Of a DNA stretch of 64,000 nt, positions 7,735 to 17,022 are shown one piece after another; position 1 is the stretch's first letter, and each line of letters starts with the position of its first letter. Source of the DNA: CAZZBK01 sp964652155 (GTDB lineage: Bacteria; Planctomycetota; Planctomycetia; Pirellulales; PNKZ01). The stretch is from the NCBI GenBank assembly GCA_964652155.1, contig CAZZBK010000007.1, forward strand, positions 21,566 to 85,565, given 5' to 3'. The notes beneath the pieces are model-generated. The model had not been told where the DNA came from. It did no database searches and saw only the letters and a list, made by a program, of their open reading frames with translations. Made by a program: the position numbers and the translations under genes.

Positions 7735-8627
7735 AGTCACTCGACGTCGCGCTGCTCACCGAGTCACGCTATGAACGCCCCGTCGCGCCCGACTGGTACG
7801 TGCAGAACATCCTCGACGACGATGCGCTGATCGTCAACGAGCTGCGGCGGCACGGCTTACGTGTCGAGCGGATCGATTGGGCCCGCGCCGACGTCGACTG
7901 GCGCACGATCGACACCGCCGTGTTCCGGACCACCTGGGACTATTTTCATCGGGGTGACGAATTCCGCTCGTGGCTCCAGCGCGTCGAAAGGGAGTGCCGA
8001 CTGCTCAACGCGCGCGAATTGATCTGGTGGAATTTTGACAAACGGTATCTGCTCGATCTGGAGTCGCGCGGGGTCAACATTCCGCCGACGGTCGTCGCCC
8101 CGCAAGGGGGCACGCTGCCGCTAGCCCATTGGCTCGCGCACTGGGAGTGTAACGAGGTGGTCGTCAAGCCCACCGTGTCGGGTGCCGCTCGACACACGCA
8201 TCGCGTGGGCCTACACAATCTGGTCGAAGTTCAACGTCAGGTCGTCGAGTTGCTACGCGCCGAAGCAATGATGGTCCAGCCGTTTCAACAATCGGTCGTC
8301 AACGATGGTGAGCTGTCGCTGATGGTGATCGGCGGCGCGTACACACACGCCGTGCGAAAAATAGCCAAGCCGGGCGACTTTCGCGTGCAGGATGATTTCG
8401 GCGGCACCGTGCATCCTCACACCGCCTCGACCGCCGAGATTGACTTTGCGCTCCGCGCCGTCGAGAGTTGCGCGCCACGACCCATCTACGCCCGGGTCGA
8501 CATGATCCGCGACAATTCCGGTCAACTCGCCATCTCGGAGCTCGAGTTGATCGAGCCTGAGCTGTTCTTGCGATATGAGCCCGCCGCGGCCTTGCGACTG
8601 GCCGACGCCATTCGCGCGCAGCTTTAA
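7731..8627 (+). CDS. ATP-grasp domain protein (RimK / glutathione-synthetase-like)
   Basis: 298 residues from ATG 7731, which overlaps the TGA of the M28 gene by the ATGA arrangement. The pattern is ATP-grasp: the NFDKRYLLDLESRG segment, a V-V-K-P-x-x-S-G-A nucleotide-loop lysine (about 143-151), a YARVDMIRD segment, and an E-L-E-L-I-E-P-E-L metal-binding run near the C-terminus. These enzymes ligate a carboxylate to an amine through an acyl phosphate. Similar short proteins are annotated only as ATP-grasp. No substrate can be assigned. Coupling to a secreted peptidase may only be translational. Confidence 0.8.
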   Translation: MKSLDVALLTESRYERPVAPDWYVQNILDDDALIVNELRRHGLRVERIDWARADVDWRTIDTAVFRTTWDYFHRGDEFRSWLQRVERECRLLNARELIWWNFDKRYLLDLESRGVNIPPTVVAPQGGTLPLAHWLAHWECNEVVVKPTVSGAARHTHRVGLHNLVEVQRQVVELLRAEAMMVQPFQQSVVNDGELSLMVIGGAYTHAVRKIAKPGDFRVQDDFGGTVHPHTASTAEIDFALRAVESCAPRPIYARVDMIRDNSGQLAISELELIEPELFLRYEPAAALRLADAIRAQL

Positions 8628-9102
8628 TCGCCTTATGGAAGACGCAGCTCCGGCAGCCAGAGTAGGATGGTGGAACGCATCGTGCTTCAAGCCCATTGGC
8701 TCCCCAGGCATCATGCTCAGTTGCCGAGCGTTTCATCGCGCTGCCGCCACGACGTTCGCCCCCTTGACGAGCGGCGCGGCCGCGTGTTCGCTCCGAGTGC
8801 ATGAGCACGGCAAGCCGTATCCGCCGGGCAAGTAGGTCGATTTTCACACGCATATCGGCCGGACGACCAATCACACGCCGCCGACGACCGCTAGCACCCC
8901 CATGACCACCGTGGGCGTGCGACGAACGCCAGACAAAAGAGCCTGCCGAGGCGATTTGGTTGCCGGACCCACGGAGCGAGGATAAGATATTGGTATCTCG
9001 CCGGTTATGAACGCTCTTGACGGATCGGGGCGGGCGAGCGACCGTCATGCGCCGCCCCAAGAGCCCTCATCGGGCCGTAACATTTCGAGGGAACGATACG
9101 CT
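8628..9102. other. 475-nt intergenic region ahead of the long operon
   Basis: No gene is supported. Short open frames here are shadows or have no start context. A candidate promoter lies at 8960-8988. This is the only good place for a promoter of the following block of same-strand genes. Confidence 0.5.
8960..8988 (+). promoter_or_regulatory. Candidate promoter upstream of the long operon
   Basis: TTGCCG (8960-8965) and TAAGAT (8983-8988) with a 17-nt spacer. Both boxes match four of six sigma70 consensus positions. Expected transcription start is near 8995. Confidence 0.35.
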
Positions 9103-12100
9103 ATGGCATGCATCGATTGGCGGCCTCAGACGCCCCGCAGGATGCTCGGGCCGCTGTTGCGGCGCGGCGTGGCCAGCGTCGCCACGGCTGGTTTGATGTT
9201 GCTCGCATTTTGGCCGGGGCCCGACCTGCGCGCGCAAAACAAAGCCAAAGACAAAGACGACGAGCAACTCAGCAGCACGCTCTTCATGAGCGCTGATCGC
9301 AAGACGTTGCAGTCGTTGCGCAGCGCGCAAGAGATGCTCAAGGAAAACCGCTTTGGCGAGGCGACGCGTCTGCTCGGCGCGATTCTTGAATCGTCGGAAG
9401 ATTACTTCTACGCCCCCGATCGCAAAGCGGCCGACCCCAACGGCCAGCGGGTCTATCACAGCCTCAAGCACGAGGCGCAGCGGATCGTCGGCGAATTGCC
9501 CCCCGAGGGAATGGAAGCGTACGAACTGCAATTCGGCGCGGCGGCTCGCAAACGGCTCGACGAGAGTGTCGAGCAGGGGGATATCAACGTGCTGGCCGAG
9601 GTGTCGCGGCGGTTCTTTCACACCAAGGCGGGCTACGAAGCCACGCAACTCTTGGGCCTGTGCCTGATGCAGCGCGGCCAACCCCTCGCGGCGGCGTTTT
9701 GCTTTCAACGGCTGCTCGACTCTCCGTCGAGCCAAGCCGATCGACCGCTGATTTCACTCAAGCTGGCAGTGGCGCTTTACCGCGCCGGACAAACCACCAG
9801 CGCCATCGAACACGTGGCCAAGCTGAAAAAAGATCATGCCGCGCTCGAGTTCCTGCTCGGCGACGTGTCGCGCAAATTGCTCGACAACTCGGTGCAGCCC
9901 GCCGTCTGGTTGGCCGCCTTGGCGGGGGACGTCGAGCCGCAGGGGGTCAAGAGCGGCGAGGAACAATGGCTGCTCGCGCGCGGTACTCCCGACCGCAATG
10001 GCGTCGCCGCGGGCAGCACGCCGCTGCTCAACCACCGCTGGGCCGTCCCCACGGTTTACGATCCCGAGCCGCGCAAGCTCGAGCTCGACCGACTCGTCGA
10101 TCAACGGCGTCAGGCGCTCGTCGATCAGGGGGAGGTCGTGTTGCCCTGCTCGTCCCCGTTGGCCGTCAACGATCAGGTCATCTTGCGCACGGCGTTGGGC
10201 CTGCTGGCGATCGATGCCCGCACCGGCAAACGGATCTGGTTCACCGAAGACAGCAAAGTCCAAGAGCAATTCGACAAATGGGGGCAAACCTCCGAAGCCT
10301 CGCAGGTCAGCACGTTGCCGAGTTGGCTGGAAAATCGCCTCTGGCACGACGGCATCTACGGCACGCTTAGCAGCGATGGCCAGCACGTGTTCGCCGTCGA
10401 GGACTTGAGCCTCGAAACCGCGGCCGATCCGCAACAAGTGGTCGTCTTTCAGGCCAATGGCCGGCAGCCCAATAGCAACGCCAAGAGCAAAAATCGTCTG
10501 GCCGCCTATGGCCTGGCGCGGCAAGGGGCGCTCGAGTGCGACTCGGCCGACATCAAGGAACTCGATGGGGCGTTCTTTCTTGGGCCGCCGTTGCCGCTTG
10601 ACGGCCGGTACTACGCGCTGGCCGAGCAGAAGCAGGAGCTCCGCCTGCTGTGTCTCAAGATCGTCACGCATCGCACGTCGCAGCACCCACGCACCGGCGT
10701 GGCCCGCGAGCATAAACGCTTCGAGCTCGATTGGTCCCAGCAGTTGGTGATGCTCGAAACGCCGATCACGCAAGACCCGCTGCGACGGGTCGCCGGTGCG
10801 ACGCCGTCGTATGCCGACGGCGTGCTTGTGTGTCCGACCACGGCCGGGGCGGTTGTGGCGGTCGACCTGACGACCCGCGCGTTGCTCTGGGGCTACCAGT
10901 ATCCGCGTCCCGACCAGCAGCAGCCGCGGAACATGATCTTCCGCTTCAACAATGCCGCGGCGCAGGCCGCGAACGCCGACGAGCGCTGGCTCGATCCGAC
11001 GGCGCTGATCGCCCAAGGGCACGTGCTCGTCACCCCGGCAGAGAGCAAAAAACTCTTCTGCATCAATCTGGCCGACGGCAAGCTGCAGTGGGAAGCGGAG
11101 CGCGACGAGGTCAAGACCGGCACGGCCAGCGATCACGGGCTGTTCATGGCCTGCGTGCATCGCAACGCGGCGGTGGTGGTCGGCGAGAGTCGGCTCCGCG
11201 CGTTCAAGCTCGGCGACGGCGCACCGGCCTGGAGCGAGTCGCTCAAGCTCCCCGACGGCGTCGCCCCCAGCGGCCGCGGCTTCTACAATGGCAAGCTGTA
11301 CTATTTGCCCCTGAGCAACGGCGAGGTCGCGTCGATCGACCTCGATCAGGGTAAAATCGTGGCCCGCAGCCGCACCCGTGGCGAGGGATCGCTGGGCAAC
11401 TTAGTCTGCTACCACGACAGCGTCATCTCGCAAAGCTCAACCGAGGTCGAGAGCTTCTACCAGCTCGACGTGCTCAAGCGTCAGGTCGACGAGCAGTTGG
11501 CCAAGGGGAACGACAAGCCCGACCCCGTTGCACTCGCCTTGCATGGCGAGCTGCTGCTCAACGCCGGGCAAGTCGACGAGGCGATCGCGCAATTGCGTCG
11601 CGCGCTCGCCGATCGCAGCGACCCCCGCGCTCGGCAACTGCTGTTCGAGGCCCTGCTGGAAACCTGGCGCAAAGACTTCAAGCTGGGCGAGCGACTGCTC
11701 CCCGAACTCGAAACGCTGATCGACCGACCGGCCCAGCGGCTCGTCGTGCTGCGACAGCAAGCCCAAGGGCTGCATGCGTCGGGGGACGTGCTGGGGGCGT
11801 TTCGGGCCTATCTGGAACTGCTCAACATCGACGGCCTCTCGGACGAGTCGGAGCGCATCGAGCGCGGCTGGGCTGTTCGCCGCGAGCGTTGGTTGCAAGC
11901 CCGCATCGTCGACCTGCGGCAGAAAGCCTCGGCCGACGACACCAAGCTGATCGAGGCCGAGCTGCGCAAGCGACTCGACACGGTCCGCGCATCGCAGGAC
12001 TCGGCTGACCTGCGGGCGTTCATTGGGGTGTTCGGCCGCGACCCGCTCGCTGACGAGGCCCGCGAGTTGCTCTTGGCCCGTGGCGGGGCCGTGACGAGCC

Positions 12101-13794
12101 GGATCGAAGAGGAGCTGTTGCTGCGCGAGCTGGAGCAATCATCGGACGCCGCGCGGCAGCGTCGTGCCGTGGCTCAACTGGTGCGCATGCTCCGCGACGC
12201 GCAGCGCGTCGACGAGGCGCTCAGGTACGTCCGCCGCATGCAGGGCGACTGGGCCGACCTCGAATGTCTGGACGGCAAAACCGGCGCGCAATTGGTCCGC
12301 GAGTGGTTCGGCGACGAGGCGAAGCTGACCCAGCAGGCCAACCAGACCACTTGGCCCACGGGCAAGATTGTCAAGGAACCGTATCGCGGCACGAACTTGC
12401 AAGGCTTCCCCAATGCGCCGATCGAGCTGCGCGAGCGGCACGGTTCGTTCTTCGATGGCTACGCCATCGAGATGGTCTATCAGCAGCAGTCGCTCATCGG
12501 CCGCGATGGCTGGGGGCGCGAACGCTGGCGCGTGGCGCTGGCCGAAAACGGCAATCCGCGCGGTGCCTTTTTCTTTCAGCCCTCGCCCAACCACGCCAAG
12601 TCCGAGGGGCACCTGCTCGTGGTGGCCATGGGCTTCTCGCTGCTCGGCGTCGACACGCTCGGCACGCCCGGCAAGGAGGGCCCCAAGGTCCTCTGGCGGC
12701 ACGACCTCATCGATGCCGCCGCCCGCGACTCGGGCAGCGTCAACTGGCGGCAGGTCAACATGCCCTGGGGCGCGCCGCGCATCTGGGCTTTTGACCAACA
12801 AGGACGGCCGCTCGGATCGACCGGACCCGTCACCGCGCAGTGCGTTATCTTCCAACGGCAACGCAATCTCGTCGCCGTCCATCCGCTGACCGGAAAAACA
12901 CTTTGGGTCCGCTACGGTGTCCCGCAAGGGAGCGAGCTGTTCGGCGACGACGAGTACGTGTTCGTTGTCCCGCCGAAGGCCAGCACCAACAGTGGCGACA
13001 CGGACGATCGGGCCTACGTATTCCGCGCCGCCGATGGCCAAGAACTTGAACGTCGCGCCGTCGCGCCCCTTGAGCAGCGGCTGTTCACCGACGGCCGGCA
13101 GGTCGTCACGTGGCACAACGACGGCGGCAAAGGCATGGTGCTCCGCCGCCGTGACCTGTGGACGCAACGCGATCTGTGGGAGCAGCGTTTCGATGTCAAC
13201 TCGAAGCCCTGGCCCGTCGGGCAAAGCGGCGTCGCGGTCATGGAGCGGCGCGGGCGATTCACGTTCTGGAACGCCACGGACGGCACGGCGCAAATCGACG
13301 TCATGCTCAAGCCCGAGCAGAATTTGTCGGAACTGGTCGTCTACTCGTTCCCCGACCGCCTGGTGGCGATCGTCAATCGTCCGCCGCGTGGTGCCGACGG
13401 GTTCAACATGCACGCGCTGCCGCAAGGGGCGTCGGGGCTCAACGCCGTCAACGGCATGGCCTACGGTTTCGATCGCGCTACCGGCAAGCTTGTCTGGGAA
13501 CTGGCCGTCGAGAAGCGGAGCATCGGCTACGCGCAGCGCGAAAACCTGCCGGTGCTCGCCTTCGCCTCGGGACAGCACCCGCAAAACGGCAACCAAGGGC
13601 AGATGAACCTGCTCGTGGTCGACAATCGCACCGGTCGCGTGCTGGCCGACGAACGAACCCCTGGGCAGATCCAAGCCTTCGAGTACACGGGGGACCCGGC
13701 CAAGCACGAGATCACGCTGCGCAATTCACGCGGCGGCATCAAGCTGACCTTTACCGACGAACCGGTCGACGACAAGCAGGAGCCGAAAAAATGA
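9103..13794 (+). CDS. Giant secreted PQQ-type beta-propeller / TPR protein
   Basis: 1563 residues from ATG 9103, chosen because GAGGGA lies about 10 nt upstream and a signal segment (about 20-42, ending in LRAQ) then falls near the N-terminus; an in-frame ATG at 9007 would add 32 residues. Residues about 50-260 are helical and TPR-like. Middle and C-terminal parts carry propeller blades with the G-x-x-x-W and A-x-D-x-x-T-G-K motif of PQQ_2 domains (for example AIDARTGKRIWF near 370 and AVHPLTGKTLWV near 1260), split by a helical TPR-like region (about 790-1080). Such proteins are common and uncharacterised in planctomycetes. The toroid gene overlaps its stop (ATGA). Confidence 0.82.
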   Translation: MACIDWRPQTPRRMLGPLLRRGVASVATAGLMLLAFWPGPDLRAQNKAKDKDDEQLSSTLFMSADRKTLQSLRSAQEMLKENRFGEATRLLGAILESSEDYFYAPDRKAADPNGQRVYHSLKHEAQRIVGELPPEGMEAYELQFGAAARKRLDESVEQGDINVLAEVSRRFFHTKAGYEATQLLGLCLMQRGQPLAAAFCFQRLLDSPSSQADRPLISLKLAVALYRAGQTTSAIEHVAKLKKDHAALEFLLGDVSRKLLDNSVQPAVWLAALAGDVEPQGVKSGEEQWLLARGTPDRNGVAAGSTPLLNHRWAVPTVYDPEPRKLELDRLVDQRRQALVDQGEVVLPCSSPLAVNDQVILRTALGLLAIDARTGKRIWFTEDSKVQEQFDKWGQTSEASQVSTLPSWLENRLWHDGIYGTLSSDGQHVFAVEDLSLETAADPQQVVVFQANGRQPNSNAKSKNRLAAYGLARQGALECDSADIKELDGAFFLGPPLPLDGRYYALAEQKQELRLLCLKIVTHRTSQHPRTGVAREHKRFELDWSQQLVMLETPITQDPLRRVAGATPSYADGVLVCPTTAGAVVAVDLTTRALLWGYQYPRPDQQQPRNMIFRFNNAAAQAANADERWLDPTALIAQGHVLVTPAESKKLFCINLADGKLQWEAERDEVKTGTASDHGLFMACVHRNAAVVVGESRLRAFKLGDGAPAWSESLKLPDGVAPSGRGFYNGKLYYLPLSNGEVASIDLDQGKIVARSRTRGEGSLGNLVCYHDSVISQSSTEVESFYQLDVLKRQVDEQLAKGNDKPDPVALALHGELLLNAGQVDEAIAQLRRALADRSDPRARQLLFEALLETWRKDFKLGERLLPELETLIDRPAQRLVVLRQQAQGLHASGDVLGAFRAYLELLNIDGLSDESERIERGWAVRRERWLQARIVDLRQKASADDTKLIEAELRKRLDTVRASQDSADLRAFIGVFGRDPLADEARELLLARGGAVTSRIEEELLLRELEQSSDAARQRRAVAQLVRMLRDAQRVDEALRYVRRMQGDWADLECLDGKTGAQLVREWFGDEAKLTQQANQTTWPTGKIVKEPYRGTNLQGFPNAPIELRERHGSFFDGYAIEMVYQQQSLIGRDGWGRERWRVALAENGNPRGAFFFQPSPNHAKSEGHLLVVAMGFSLLGVDTLGTPGKEGPKVLWRHDLIDAAARDSGSVNWRQVNMPWGAPRIWAFDQQGRPLGSTGPVTAQCVIFQRQRNLVAVHPLTGKTLWVRYGVPQGSELFGDDEYVFVVPPKASTNSGDTDDRAYVFRAADGQELERRAVAPLEQRLFTDGRQVVTWHNDGGKGMVLRRRDLWTQRDLWEQRFDVNSKPWPVGQSGVAVMERRGRFTFWNATDGTAQIDVMLKPEQNLSELVVYSFPDRLVAIVNRPPRGADGFNMHALPQGASGLNAVNGMAYGFDRATGKLVWELAVEKRSIGYAQRENLPVLAFASGQHPQNGNQGQMNLLVVDNRTGRVLADERTPGQIQAFEYTGDPAKHEITLRNSRGGIKLTFTDEPVDDKQEPKK

Positions 13795-14822
13795 GCCGTG
13801 CTGTGTGTTCGCTCTTCTGCGCCGTGCTCGTGTGCAGCGTGCTCGTCTTGCCCGCCCAGGCCGACAACGGCCTGCGCGACCCCAAGGTGCAGCGGGCCGT
13901 GTCGCGCGGGCTCGACTGGCTGGCCAACTCGCAATCGCGCCAAGGAAGTTGGTCGGCCAACAACAATACCTACCCCGCCGCCATGACCGCCCTGGCCGGC
14001 ATGGCGCTGCTGGCCGAAGGCTCGACCACGACCCAAGGCAAGTACTCTGAACAGGTCCGCCGGGCCGTCGAGTTCCTGATCTCGAGAAGCCGCTCCAACG
14101 GGTTAATCGGCGATCCGAACAAAGACGATCGTTACACCTACGGGCACGGCTACTCGATGATGTTCCTCTCGCAAGTGCTCGGCGAGGAAGACGACGCCGA
14201 ACGCCGCGAGGAGTTGGTCGGCGTGTTGACCCGAGCCGTGAAATTCACGGGCGAGGCGCAGACTCCGGCCGGCGGTTGGGGGTACGTCAGCGCCAAGGAC
14301 GGCCACAATTTCGACGAGGGCTCGACGACCATCACCCAAGTGCAAGGGCTCCGCGGCTGTCGCAACGCCGGTATTCCGGTCCCCAAGGAGATCATCGACA
14401 AGGCCATCAAGTACATCCAAAAATGCACCCTGCCCGACGGCGGCGTGCAATACTCTTCGCAGGGCGGGGGCGGCCGGCCCGCCATTACCGCCGCCGCAGT
14501 CGCCTGCCTGTTCAACGCTGGCGAGTACGACAGCGATTATGTCCCCAGACTGATCAAATACTGCGAGAAAAGCCTGGGGAACGTGGCCACCGAGAACAGC
14601 GGCCACTGGCACTATGCGCACTATTACTACGCGCAGGTCAATTATCGCGAAGGGGGAGACACCTGGCAGACTTATCGCGACAAGGTGTTCACCAAACTGG
14701 CCGGCGAGGCCGGGCCCGACGGTGCCTGGACCCAAGGATATATCGGTGCCGTCTATACCACGAGCGTCAACCTGACTATCCTACAACTCGAAAACGCCAA
14801 TTTGCCCATTTATCAAAAATAG
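13791..14822 (+). CDS. Secreted squalene-cyclase/prenyltransferase-type alpha-toroid protein
   Basis: 343 residues with a signal peptide (1-24, ending AQA). The mature part is an alpha/alpha-toroid with prenyltransferase/squalene-oxidase repeats: GLDWLANSQSRQGSW, TPAGGWGY and the C-terminal repeats follow the QxxxGxW pattern. The DxDD protonation motif of real squalene-hopene cyclases is not visible, and the protein is about half their length, so I expect a binding or scaffold role, not cyclisation. It is translationally coupled to the propeller gene and lies just before moxR. A larger paralog is at 61538-63559. Confidence 0.8.
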   Translation: MSRAVCSLFCAVLVCSVLVLPAQADNGLRDPKVQRAVSRGLDWLANSQSRQGSWSANNNTYPAAMTALAGMALLAEGSTTTQGKYSEQVRRAVEFLISRSRSNGLIGDPNKDDRYTYGHGYSMMFLSQVLGEEDDAERREELVGVLTRAVKFTGEAQTPAGGWGYVSAKDGHNFDEGSTTITQVQGLRGCRNAGIPVPKEIIDKAIKYIQKCTLPDGGVQYSSQGGGGRPAITAAAVACLFNAGEYDSDYVPRLIKYCEKSLGNVATENSGHWHYAHYYYAQVNYREGGDTWQTYRDKVFTKLAGEAGPDGAWTQGYIGAVYTTSVNLTILQLENANLPIYQK

Positions 14823-14941
14823 CCTCGATCGAGTCAATTGACCACATTGGCTCACGTGTCCCCCCGGCGTGCGCGACTCCGTCGCGATCGTCAGGGGCTA
14901 ATGTGCCCCGCTATCCCCTCACCCCACACCTCTCCTCACCC

Positions 14942-15976
14942 ATGCCAGACTCCGCTGCCATCAACAAACTCGCCGATGCGCGCCAGCGCATCTTGGACCA
15001 ACTCTCGCAAGTGATCGTCGGCCAATCGCAGGTCATCGAGGAGTTGCTCATCTCGCTGTTCAGTCGCGGCCACTGCCTGCTCGAAGGGGTGCCGGGGCTG
15101 GCCAAGACGCTGATGATCTCGACGCTCGCGCGCACGCTCAGCTTGTCGTTCAGCCGCATCCAGTTCACCCCCGATCTGATGCCGGCCGACATCACGGGCA
15201 CCGACGTGATCGAGGAGAACAAGTCGACCGGCATGCGCGAGTTTCGCTTCCTCGAAGGGCCCTTGTTCTCGAACGTCGTGCTGGCGGACGAAATCAATCG
15301 CACGCCCCCCAAGACCCAAGCCGCACTGCTCGAGGCGATGCAAGAACGCCAAGTGACGGCGGGCCGCGTGCGGCATCCACTCGACGACCCGTTCTTCGTG
15401 TTGGCGACGCAGAACCCCATCGAGCAGGAAGGGACCTACCCGTTGCCCGAGGCACAGCAAGACCGCTTCATGTTCAAGGTGTACGTTCAGTATCCGAAGT
15501 TTGACGAGGAGTTCGAAGTCGCCCGCCGCACGACCAGCACGCTCAATGATCGCATCGAGCCGGTCTTGTCGGCCGAGGAGATTTTGCAATTGCAGCGGCT
15601 GGTGCGCGAGGTGCCGGTGGCCGACTCGGTCGTGCGTTACGCGCTGGCACTGGTGCGTCAGACGCGCTCCGGCGAGCCGGGCGTGCCCAACTTTGTCGCT
15701 GAACAGGTGAACTGGGGCGCGGGCCCGCGTGCCGTGCAAAACCTGATCCTGGGTGGCAAGGCCCGCGCGCTGTTGCATGGCCGCACGCATGTCGCCACGG
15801 ACGACATCCAAGCGCTGGCCAAGCCGGTGCTGCGGCATCGCTTGGTGGTCAACTTTGCGGCCGAGAGCGAAGGGGTCACCAGCGATCAGGTCATCGACCG
15901 CCTGGTGCAAGAAACCCCCACGCAAGAAGACGAACTGACGCGCGATGAGCGGTTCCGGAAGATTTTTGCCTCCTAA
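14942..15976 (+). CDS. MoxR-family AAA+ ATPase
   Basis: 344 residues. Walker A is GVPGLAKT (about 46-53), Walker B is VVLADEINR (about 110-118), and the family segment LATQNPIEQEGTYPLPEAQ follows; the C-terminal lid domain is complete. MoxR ATPases act as chaperones that remodel or activate VWA-domain partners. The DUF58 gene follows after 25 nt and two VWA genes after that, the classic MoxR-DUF58-VWA arrangement. Start ATG 14942 gives the usual family N-terminus; the 119-nt gap before it has no other gene. Confidence 0.95.
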   Translation: MPDSAAINKLADARQRILDQLSQVIVGQSQVIEELLISLFSRGHCLLEGVPGLAKTLMISTLARTLSLSFSRIQFTPDLMPADITGTDVIEENKSTGMREFRFLEGPLFSNVVLADEINRTPPKTQAALLEAMQERQVTAGRVRHPLDDPFFVLATQNPIEQEGTYPLPEAQQDRFMFKVYVQYPKFDEEFEVARRTTSTLNDRIEPVLSAEEILQLQRLVREVPVADSVVRYALALVRQTRSGEPGVPNFVAEQVNWGAGPRAVQNLILGGKARALLHGRTHVATDDIQALAKPVLRHRLVVNFAAESEGVTSDQVIDRLVQETPTQEDELTRDERFRKIFAS

Positions 15977-16001
15977 CGAGCGCGTCGCGCCGAGTCGTTC
16001 C

Positions 16002-16904
16002 ATGAGCGAAGCAAAACGGTTCCTGCAACCCGATGTCCTCCGCCGCATCGCCCGGCTCGATGTCCGCGCCCGGCACATCGTCGAGGGCTTTTTGTCGGGC
16101 GTGCATCGCAGCCCCTACTTCGGCCAGTCGGTCGAGTTCGTGCAGCATCGCGAGTACACCCGGGGGGACGATCTGCGCCGCATCGACTGGAAGGTTTGGG
16201 CCAAGCAGGACCGCTACTACGTCAAACAATTCGAAGAAGAGACGAACCTCCGCTGTGTGCTGCTGGTCGACACTTCGGCCAGCATGCACTACGGCTCTGG
16301 CGCGCTCAATAAGTACGAATACGCCTGCACGCTGGCCGCGTCGCTCACGTATCTGTTGCTCCGGCAGCAAGACGCCGTCGGCTGCGTCGCCTTCGACCAA
16401 GGAATCCGCGCGACCGTGCCGCTGCGCACGCATCGGGCCCATCTGAACACGGTGATCCAGGCCCTCAACAACAGCGCCCCGCGAGAAAAGACCGACGTGA
16501 GCCGCATCCTCCGCGAGGTGGCCGAGAGCTATCCGCGGCGTGGCATGGTCGTGCTCTGCTCCGATCTGCTCGTCGATCGCCCCTCGCTGTTCAAGGGGCT
16601 CAGTGTGCTGCGGCAACGCGGCCACGACGTGCTTGTGCTGCACGTGATGGACGACGACGAATTGGATTTCCCGTTCACCGGCGCGACGCGCTTCGAGGGG
16701 CTCGAACTGCCGCAGCACCTGACGTGCAACCCGCGCGCCTTGCGGCAGGGCTACATGGACGCGCTGGGCGCGTACCTGGACGAGGTCCGTCGCGGCTGCA
16801 CGAAGCAGATGGTCGACTACGCGCTGGTCCGCACCAGCGAGTCGCTCGACGCCGCGCTCTCGGCCTTTTTGGCCTCGCGCCTCGGCCAATTGGGCAAACA
16901 CTAA
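16002..16904 (+). CDS. DUF58 protein with a VWA-like fold
   Basis: 300 residues. The DUF58 signature REYTRGDDLRRIDWKVWAK is present (about 48-66), followed by a VWA-like strand and metal site pattern LLVDTSASM (about 88-96; D-x-S-x-S). No membrane segment is visible in this copy. DUF58 proteins accompany MoxR in most phyla and are presumed clients or adaptors. ATG 16002 is 25 nt after moxR, so the two are co-transcribed. Confidence 0.93.
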   Translation: MSEAKRFLQPDVLRRIARLDVRARHIVEGFLSGVHRSPYFGQSVEFVQHREYTRGDDLRRIDWKVWAKQDRYYVKQFEEETNLRCVLLVDTSASMHYGSGALNKYEYACTLAASLTYLLLRQQDAVGCVAFDQGIRATVPLRTHRAHLNTVIQALNNSAPREKTDVSRILREVAESYPRRGMVVLCSDLLVDRPSLFKGLSVLRQRGHDVLVLHVMDDDELDFPFTGATRFEGLELPQHLTCNPRALRQGYMDALGAYLDEVRRGCTKQMVDYALVRTSESLDAALSAFLASRLGQLGKH

Positions 16905-16921
16905 CAAACAATATGAAAGGG

Positions 16922-17019
16922 ATGAAGTATGAAGTATGAAGTATGAAGTATGAATTGCTTGATTTCATCCTTCATCCTTCATCCTTCATCCTTCATCCCT
17001 CACCCCTCACCCCTCACCC
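16922..17019 (+). repeat. Three consecutive 7-bp tandem repeat arrays
   Basis: About 4.7 copies of ATGAAGT (16922-16954), a 9-nt gap, five exact copies of TTCATCC (16964-16998), then three exact copies of CTCACCC (16999-17019). The sequence continues as CTCATG, which contains the start codon of the next gene. All three arrays share a 7-bp period although their sequences differ. Confidence 0.92.
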
Positions 17020-17022
17020 CTC

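Noticed and set aside
8575..8835. Possible small plus-strand gene of 86 codons after the ATP-grasp gene
   Set aside because: It overlaps the 3' end of the ATP-grasp gene in another frame, lacks a ribosome binding site, and shows no recognisable motif.
9007..9102. Earlier in-frame ATG of the propeller gene at 9007
   Set aside because: It would put the signal segment over 50 residues in and has no ribosome binding site; ATG 9103 has GAGGGA upstream. It is not fully excluded, as the promoter candidate would place 9007 about 12 nt from the transcript start.
9754..13707. Long minus-strand open frames (9754-11160, 11437-12138, 12139-13707) antisense to the propeller gene
   Set aside because: Shadow frames of a GC-rich coding strand; no motifs, and the plus frame has clear propeller repeats.
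16904..17022. CRISPR-like array in the heptamer region
   Set aside because: The repeats are 7 bp with no spacers and no cas genes nearby.
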